Assembly (NCBI GenBank): GCA_035524895.1
Contig: DATLFI010000363.1
Location: forward strand, 1 to 22,515
DNA: 22,515 nt
Reading direction: 5' to 3'
Source of the DNA: DATLFI01 sp035524895
GTDB lineage: Bacteria; Acidobacteriota; Thermoanaerobaculia; Multivoradales; Multivoraceae
Shown here: piece by piece, positions 18,313 through 22,515 of the stretch
Position numbering within the stretch: the stretch's first letter is position 1
How the letters are laid out: each line of letters opens with the position of its first letter
The notes under the pieces: model-generated
Databases searched by the model: none
The model's input: only the letters and a program-made list of their open reading frames with translations
Told to the model about the DNA's origin: nothing
Program-made: the position numbers and the translations under genes

Positions 18313-18834
18313 CTACCGACGCTGCTCTCCCGGCCGTTCAGGCGGCGCTTCGCGAATCGGCTTCCCCTGCACTTGCGCGAGGGGCAGCGCCGTGGAGCTC
18401 TTGATCTCGTTGAGCACGATACTGCTTCGGATCTTGTCGATGCCTGGTAGAGCCGTGAGCACCTCGACCAGGAAGCGCTCCAGGGCCCGGTGGTTGCGCG
18501 CCACCACTTTGAGCAGGTAGTCGAACTCGCCGGTCAGCAAGTAGCACTCGAGCACCTCGGGGAGGGCGCGAATCGCTTCGCGGAAGCCCTGAACGGTCTC
18601 CGGTTGGTGGTGGGCGAGTGTCACGTGCACGAAGCAGAGCAGGTCGAGGTCGACCGCCTCCCTGCGCACCAGAGCGACCTGCCGCAGCAGCACGCCGCCG
18701 TCCTGTAGCTTGCGCAAGCGTTTCTGGATTCCCGGCGGCGAGATCTGCAGGCGGCGCGCGAGCTCGGCCGCGCTCACGCTGGCGTCCTCCTGCAGGACAC
18801 CTAGGATCTCCAGGTCACGCGCGTCGAGCTTCAT
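18313..18834 (-). CDS. Lrp/AsnC-family transcriptional regulator
   Basis: A 173-residue feast/famine regulator. The N-terminal helix-turn-helix is residues 1-55 (DARDLEILGVLQEDASVSAAELARRLQISPPGIQKRLRKLQ). It is followed by the RAM effector and dimerisation domain (CFVHVTLAHH, then LLTGEFDYLLKVVARN, a typical effector loop, and SSIVLNEIK). Members bind amino acids and regulate adjacent amino-acid metabolism genes. The frame is open to 18879, but ATG 18834 (MKLDARDLEIL) is the family start. The C-terminal 20 or so residues after the RAM domain are Pro/Arg-rich and appear unstructured. It is divergent from the aromatic aminotransferase and directly followed by the ThDP enzyme, so it probably controls one or both units, with tyrosine, phenylalanine or a related amino acid as a plausible effector. 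Confidence 0.92.
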   Translation of the reverse strand: MKLDARDLEILGVLQEDASVSAAELARRLQISPPGIQKRLRKLQDGGVLLRQVALVRREAVDLDLLCFVHVTLAHHQPETVQGFREAIRALPEVLECYLLTGEFDYLLKVVARNHRALERFLVEVLTALPGIDKIRSSIVLNEIKSSTALPLAQVQGKPIREAPPERPGEQRR

Positions 18835-19029
18835 CGGCACTCGCTGGAATTCACCCTTGCCGCATTGCCTGCCGAGCAACGCGCGCTGCGGATGCCACAG
18901 CTCGTTCGAGCCTCGGTAGGCTCAGGGAGACTAACAGGGACCCGATGGACCCTTCGTCCATGAGACCTTGGGGGCAGGCACCGGGCTCCGCTCTCGGACG
19001 TGGTTACAACTCGATTCGAATATGAGCTA

Positions 19030-19069
19030 GTTGGTTCATAGTACCAACCACGCTGACGGCTGTGGTTGG
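19030..19069. promoter_or_regulatory. Clustered GTTGG/CCAAC dyads, candidate Lrp-type operator
   Basis: The core is an 8-bp perfect inverted repeat, CCAACCAC (19044-19051) and GTGGTTGG (19062-19069), separated by 10 bp. An additional GTTGGT at 19030-19035 pairs with ACCAAC at 19043-19048. The three half-sites share the same core and cover the -35 and spacer of the aminotransferase promoter, so a bound protein would be expected to block or modulate it. The divergent Lrp/AsnC gene is the obvious candidate, which is an inference. Confidence 0.6.
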
Positions 19070-19081
19070 CGATGGTATACT
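19053..19081 (+). promoter_or_regulatory. Sigma70-type promoter for the tyrosine catabolism operon
   Basis: A -35 box CTGACG (19053-19058, 4 of 6 matches) and a -10 box TATACT (19076-19081, 5 of 6) are separated by 17 bp, in an unusually AT-richer stretch. Transcription would start near 19088, leaving a leader of about 50 nt before ATG 19139. The -35 lies inside the dyad element. Confidence 0.6.
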
Positions 19082-19138
19082 GCGTGCGTCCTCGAGACGC
19101 GGCCGCAAGCGCCCGCCGTAGCTGCACTTTTCCGGCTC

Positions 19139-20494
19139 ATGACCCTCACCACGCCCACCAGGCCCCACCCCACCAAGGACTCGCCGGCCGAGTCCACGCT
19201 GGGGTCGCAACTCGCGCCCTGGATTCGATACCGCGAGCGCTCCCTCCTGCGGCAGATGGTCGCGACTGTCTCGCGACCCGGCGTGCGATCGCTCGCGGGT
19301 GGTCTGCCGGAGCTGGATCTGTTTCCTTCTGCGGAGATCGCGTCGGCGTTGCAGGTCGCGCTCCGCGACGATCCGCGAGCGTTGCAATACTCGCCGGCTC
19401 AGGAGGCTCTGAAAGAGCACGTCGTGGACTTGGTACGTCGCCGCGGAGTCGAGTGCAGCGTCGATCAGGTCCTGTTGACCTCTGGTGCGCAGCAGGGAAT
19501 CGACATCGTGACTCGCTCCCTCCTGACCCATGGTGGCTCGGTGGCGGTCGATGCAATGACCTACCCCGGAGTGCTGCAGGCAACAGCGCCGCTACAGCCA
19601 CGCTCTCTGAGTGTGCGGGGCGACCTGGAAGGTGGCCTCGACGTCGAGCACCTGGAGTGGCTGCTGCGCTCCGGGGAAAGGCCGGCCTTCCTGTACCTCA
19701 TCCCGGACGCGCACAACCCGCTCGGAGTGAGCCTCGCCGCCGACCGGCGCATCGCGCTGGCCGAGCTGGTTCAGCGCTACCGCCTCCCGATCCTCGAGGA
19801 CGACCCCTACGGCCTACTCTGCTACGACGGCTCGTTTGCCGCTCCCGTGCACACTCTGGCCGCAGACCGGGTGCTCTACGTCGGATCATTCTCGAAGATC
19901 CTCGCCCCGGGCCTTCGCTTGGGGTACCTGGTCGGCCCCCCCGATGTCGTGCGGCGGTTGTCGACCATCAAGGAGGCGAGCGATCTCGAGACCTCGGGCT
20001 TGACGCAGCGGGCGGTTGCCCGCCTGCTCGCGGAGCCGGGTTGGCTCGACGCGCACCTGGAACGGTTGCACGAGGTCTACCGCCCCCGGCGCGACGCCAT
20101 GCTCGTCGCGCTCGAACGACACTTCGCCGGCCGCGCGACCTGGTCGCGGCCGCGCGGCGGAATGTTCGTTTGGGTCGAGCTGGAGCAGGAGGTGGCTGCG
20201 AGGTCGCTCGACACCGAAGAGCTGCTCCGGCGCTGCCTCGATGAGCGCAACGTTGCCTTCCTGCCCGGGCGCGCGTTCGTCGCGACCACCGGCGAGGGCG
20301 AAGCGGCGGGCAGACGGTCCATGCGCCTCAGCTTTTCCAGCCTGGCCCCCGAGAGCATCAGCGAGGCGGTCGAAGCCATTGCCGATTGCATGAAAGCGAT
20401 GGAATCGGTAGAAGAGGTAGAAGAGATGGAAGTGGCGAACGAGATGCAGCGGGAGAGCTCGCAGAAGGACGCACGAAAGGTCGGTCGAGAATGA
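19139..20494 (+). CDS. PLP-dependent class I/II aminotransferase, probably aromatic
   Basis: A fold-type I aminotransferase of 451 residues, most like the 2-aminoadipate/aromatic aminotransferase group related to MocR C-terminal domains. Visible motifs are SLAGGLPELDLFP, TSGAQQGIDIV, IPDAHNPLG, LEDDPYGLLCYDG, and the PLP lysine K253 in VGSFSKILAPGLRLGYL, followed by RPRGGMFVWVEL. It is the first gene upstream of hpd and hmgA, so its natural role is most likely converting tyrosine (and perhaps phenylalanine) to 4-hydroxyphenylpyruvate. The frame is open from 19031, but that region contains the promoter; ATG 19139 is chosen although no clear ribosome site precedes it. The last 35 or so residues form an acidic, E/V/M-rich then basic tail not expected in the family. 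The stop overlaps the next ORF (ATGA). Confidence 0.9.
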   Translation: MTLTTPTRPHPTKDSPAESTLGSQLAPWIRYRERSLLRQMVATVSRPGVRSLAGGLPELDLFPSAEIASALQVALRDDPRALQYSPAQEALKEHVVDLVRRRGVECSVDQVLLTSGAQQGIDIVTRSLLTHGGSVAVDAMTYPGVLQATAPLQPRSLSVRGDLEGGLDVEHLEWLLRSGERPAFLYLIPDAHNPLGVSLAADRRIALAELVQRYRLPILEDDPYGLLCYDGSFAAPVHTLAADRVLYVGSFSKILAPGLRLGYLVGPPDVVRRLSTIKEASDLETSGLTQRAVARLLAEPGWLDAHLERLHEVYRPRRDAMLVALERHFAGRATWSRPRGGMFVWVELEQEVAARSLDTEELLRRCLDERNVAFLPGRAFVATTGEGEAAGRRSMRLSFSSLAPESISEAVEAIADCMKAMESVEEVEEMEVANEMQRESSQKDARKVGRE

Positions 20495-20745
20495 GCACCC
20501 AACACGTTTTCGCAATTCCAGCTCGCACTCCACGGTTGATGGAGGCGAGGCGCCCCAAGGCGCCACTCCACGTCCGTGAGGCACCCGCCCCAGTCGGGCA
20601 GCGCGCTCTGCCCGAGGTGGCACGGCGCGTGTTCTCGATGGAGACGCCTTCGGTCCGAGAGTCCTTCACCCTGACGATCCCCCTGGATCTCCGCACCAGT
20701 GCCAAACCGAGAGCGGAGCTGTCCGCAGCAGGAGCAGGAAGATGA
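20491..20745 (+). CDS. Small hypothetical protein linked by ATGA overlaps to both neighbours
   Basis: An 84-codon ORF that fills the whole space between the aminotransferase and hpd. Its ATG (20491) overlaps the aminotransferase TGA as ATGA, and its own TGA overlaps the hpd ATG (20742) as ATGA, the arrangement of translationally coupled genes. The product is basic, proline- and arginine-rich, without a signal peptide, transmembrane helix or motif that I recognise (it begins MSTQHVFAIPARTPR). Third-position GC is about 69 percent by my count, lower than for the neighbouring genes, and no strong Shine-Dalgarno sequence precedes it, so coding is not certain. It could be an untranslated spacer that stays open by chance. 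It is not a known step of tyrosine breakdown. Confidence 0.45.
   Translation: MSTQHVFAIPARTPRLMEARRPKAPLHVREAPAPVGQRALPEVARRVFSMETPSVRESFTLTIPLDLRTSAKPRAELSAAGAGR
20594..20615 (+). other. GC-rich hairpin inside the small ORF
   Basis: TCGGGCAG-CGCGCT-CTGCCCGA is an 8-bp perfect stem with a 6-nt loop, midway between the aminotransferase and hpd. There is no T-tract, so it is more likely an mRNA stability or attenuation element, or a chance structure, than a terminator. Confidence 0.4.
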
Positions 20746-21887
20746 CCGTGACAGCCGGAGCCCCCGCAACAGCGACCGCGCCGCGCGCACAACCCGACGC
20801 CGAGGACTTCTTCCCGGTCATCGGCTTCGATCACCTCGAGTTCTACTGCGGCAACGCGAAGCAGGCGGCCCTGTTCTACGAGCGGTGCTTCGGCTTCCGC
20901 CGGGTCGCATACCGCGGGCTCGAGACCGGCGAGCGGGAGAGGGCCTCGCACGTTCTCGAGCAGGGCAAGATTCGGCTCGTCCTGTCGACGGCGCTGCATC
21001 CACACCACGAGATCGGCCGGCACGTGCTCCGCCACGGCGATGGGGTGAAGGTCATCGCGCTCCAGGTTCCCGACGCCGTGCGCGCTTATGCCGCGGCGAC
21101 CGCGCGTGGCGCGACAGGCGTGCTCGCGCCAACCGAAGAGCGCGACGAGCAAGGGGTGCTCCGGCGGGCCGCGGTGCAGGCCTACGGCGACACCTGGATG
21201 GCGTTCGTGGAGCGCGGCGACTACGAGGGAGCCTTCGCGCCCGGGTTTGCGCGCGTCGAGAGCGCACCGGGTCCCGGGGTGGGCCTGCTCTCCATCGACC
21301 ACGTGGTCGGCAACGTCGAGCTAGGCAGAATGAACTACTGGGTCGACTGGTTCGCCAACGCCATGGGCTTCAGCCAGCTCATGCACTTCGACGACAAGCA
21401 GATCTCGACCGAGTACTCCGCTTTGATGTCGAAGGTGATGCAGGACGGTACCGGCAAGGTCAAGTTCCCGATCAACGAGCCGGCGGAGGGCAAACGCAAG
21501 TCGCAGATCGAGGAGTACCTCGAGTACTACCATGGTCCGGGAGTGCAGCACGTCGCATGCACGACGCGCGACATCATCGGCACCGTGACGCAGCTCCGCG
21601 ACAACGGCATCGAGTTCCTGCGCGTTCCGAACACCTACTACGAGGAGCTCGAGGGCCGCGTCGGCAAGATCGACGAACCGGTCGAGAAGTTGGCCGAGCT
21701 CGGCATCCTCGCCGACCGAGACGACGACGGCTACCTGCTGCAGATCTTCACCAAGCCGGTCGAGGATCGCCCGACCGTGTTCTACGAGGTGATCGAGCGG
21801 CACGGCGCCCGCGGCTTCGGCGAAGGGAACTTCAAGTCGCTGTTCGAAGCCATCGAGCGAGAGCAGGCGGTCCGGGGGAACCTCTGA
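20742..21887 (+). CDS. hpd: 4-hydroxyphenylpyruvate dioxygenase
   Basis: Fe(II) dioxygenase converting 4-hydroxyphenylpyruvate to homogentisate. The 381 residues hold two VOC-type halves, the first beginning IGFDHLEFYCGNAKQ. The metal ligands are H187 (SIDHVVGNV), H270 (GVQHVACTT) and E349 (VFYEVIE), a His-His-Glu triad with the expected spacing. The C-terminal signature LLQIFTKPVEDRPTVFYEVI and NFKSLFEAIEREQ, which covers the active site, is intact. The length fits the longer, eukaryote-like and actinobacterial type. ATG 20742 is preceded by AGGAG within AGCAGGAGCAGG, and the start overlaps the small upstream ORF. It forms the second catalytic step of the operon, between the aminotransferase and hmgA. 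Confidence 0.97.
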   Translation: MTVTAGAPATATAPRAQPDAEDFFPVIGFDHLEFYCGNAKQAALFYERCFGFRRVAYRGLETGERERASHVLEQGKIRLVLSTALHPHHEIGRHVLRHGDGVKVIALQVPDAVRAYAAATARGATGVLAPTEERDEQGVLRRAAVQAYGDTWMAFVERGDYEGAFAPGFARVESAPGPGVGLLSIDHVVGNVELGRMNYWVDWFANAMGFSQLMHFDDKQISTEYSALMSKVMQDGTGKVKFPINEPAEGKRKSQIEEYLEYYHGPGVQHVACTTRDIIGTVTQLRDNGIEFLRVPNTYYEELEGRVGKIDEPVEKLAELGILADRDDDGYLLQIFTKPVEDRPTVFYEVIERHGARGFGEGNFKSLFEAIEREQAVRGNL

Positions 21888-21964
21888 CGTGGGGGTCCCA
21901 GGTGCAACCTGCGGCGTCCGCGCGCTGCGAGCCATGACCATCTCGTCCCGGTAGGAGCCGTACC

Positions 21965-22515
21965 ATGACGTTCTACGCCCGAATGGGCCAGATCCCCCAC
22001 AAGCGCCACACCCAGTTCCGCAGGCCGGACGGGTCGCTCTACCACGAGGAGGTGATGGGGATCCACGGGTTCGCCGGGATCCAGTCGATCCTCTACCACC
22101 TGCGCCCGCCGACTCGGGTGCAGGAGGTGGGTGCCGTGCCGGCGGACGGCTACTCGACTCCCGACTACGAGGACGGCGGCCCGCTGCGTCATCGGCACCT
22201 GCGCACGGCCGCCGTGCCTGCGGGCGGTGATGCGGTGGAGGGGCGAGTGCCGATCCTCGGCAACCAGGACGTCGTGCTTTCACTGGTGCGTCCGACGAAG
22301 GCCATGGATTACTGGTATCGATTCGCGCACGGCGACGAGGTGCTCTTCGTGCACGACGGCACCGGCGTGCTCGAATGCCAGTACGGCGTCCTGCACTATC
22401 GGCCAGGCGACTACCTGGTGCTGCCCACCGGTGTGCTGTGGCGCCTGGTGCCGGACGAGGGAGTGGAGCAGCGCCTGCTCGTGATCGAGGCGCACGGCCA
22501 CATCGAGCCGCCGAA
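21965..22515 (+). CDS. hmgA: Homogentisate 1,2-dioxygenase, N-terminal part (cut by window end)
   Basis: The frame is open from ATG 21965 to the last base (183 codons visible), so the C-terminal half, including the iron ligands, is outside the window. The start reads MTFYARMGQIPHKRHTQFR, then DGSLYHEEVMGIHGFAGIQSILYHL, characteristic of bacterial homogentisate dioxygenase-family proteins. A cupin-like segment follows (GDEVLFVHDGTGVLECQYG, YRPGDYLVLPTG). AGGAG lies 8 nt before the ATG, 77 bp after hpd. The enzyme opens the ring of homogentisate to maleylacetoacetate, directly following the product of hpd. Distant family members of unknown substrate exist, but the context makes homogentisate by far the best choice. 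Confidence 0.9.
   Translation, partial: MTFYARMGQIPHKRHTQFRRPDGSLYHEEVMGIHGFAGIQSILYHLRPPTRVQEVGAVPADGYSTPDYEDGGPLRHRHLRTAAVPAGGDAVEGRVPILGNQDVVLSLVRPTKAMDYWYRFAHGDEVLFVHDGTGVLECQYGVLHYRPGDYLVLPTGVLWRLVPDEGVEQRLLVIEAHGHIEPP

Larger units (their letters stand above)
18835..19138. promoter_or_regulatory. 304-bp divergent intergenic region between the Lrp regulator and the aminotransferase
   Basis: No gene is supported here. On the Lrp side there is a small perfect hairpin, GAGCCT-CGGT-AGGCTC, at 18908-18923, which would lie in the leader of the lrp transcript. On the aminotransferase side lie the dyad element (19030-19069) and the promoter (19053-19081) described separately. Confidence 0.6.

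Overview
This window is GC-rich (roughly two thirds GC by eye), densely coded on both strands, and chromosomal in character. I see no rRNA, tRNA, CRISPR array, insertion sequence or phage gene. The large Ser/Thr kinase fused to a TolB/WD40-like periplasmic propeller, the Sec-type AhpC-like redoxin and the high GC content suggest an acidobacterial-type soil bacterium; Myxococcota is the main alternative. This is an inference from gene style, not from a marker gene.

Layout. (1) 1-243: the end of a polytopic membrane protein. (2) 266-4604, minus strand: sucA then sucB, the E1 and E2 of 2-oxoglutarate dehydrogenase. (3) 4829-7551, plus: a MATE transporter overlapping argG. (4) 7606-8250, minus: an exported AhpC-like redoxin whose catalytic cysteine codon is TGA, with a perfect hairpin (loop GGU) just downstream. 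I read it as a selenoprotein; gene callers will split it in two. (5) 8416-10032, plus: a STAS-domain protein, an ECHDC3-type crotonase without the catalytic glutamates, and a GlsB/YeaQ-type small membrane protein. (6) 10075-11287: a flavin reductase and a Nudix hydrolase, divergent. (7) 11298-16194, minus: two tandem isocitrate/isopropylmalate-type dehydrogenases overlapping by 4 nt, followed by the membrane Ser/Thr kinase. (8) 16328-16708, plus: a hotdog thioesterase with the FlK catalytic triad spacing. (9) 16742-18834, minus: an Lrp/AsnC regulator and an acetolactate-synthase-like ThDP enzyme. (10) 19139-22515, plus: a tyrosine/phenylalanine catabolic operon, aminotransferase - small ORF - hpd - hmgA, with hmgA cut by the window end.

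How they work together. Region 10 converts an aromatic amino acid to its 2-oxo acid, then homogentisate, then maleylacetoacetate. The divergent Lrp-family gene and a dyad element over the operon's promoter point to local amino-acid-responsive control. The tandem dehydrogenases and sucAB could together supply the isocitrate to 2-oxoglutarate to succinyl-CoA segment of the TCA cycle, although the substrate of the first dehydrogenase paralogue is not certain.

The strongest unusual signal is the selenocysteine gene at 7606-8250. Next are the 84-codon ORF joined by ATGA overlaps to both neighbours in the tyrosine operon, the dyad operator at 19030-19069, and a recurring TANNNT box 6-10 nt before ATG codons that lack a Shine-Dalgarno sequence, which suggests leaderless transcripts.
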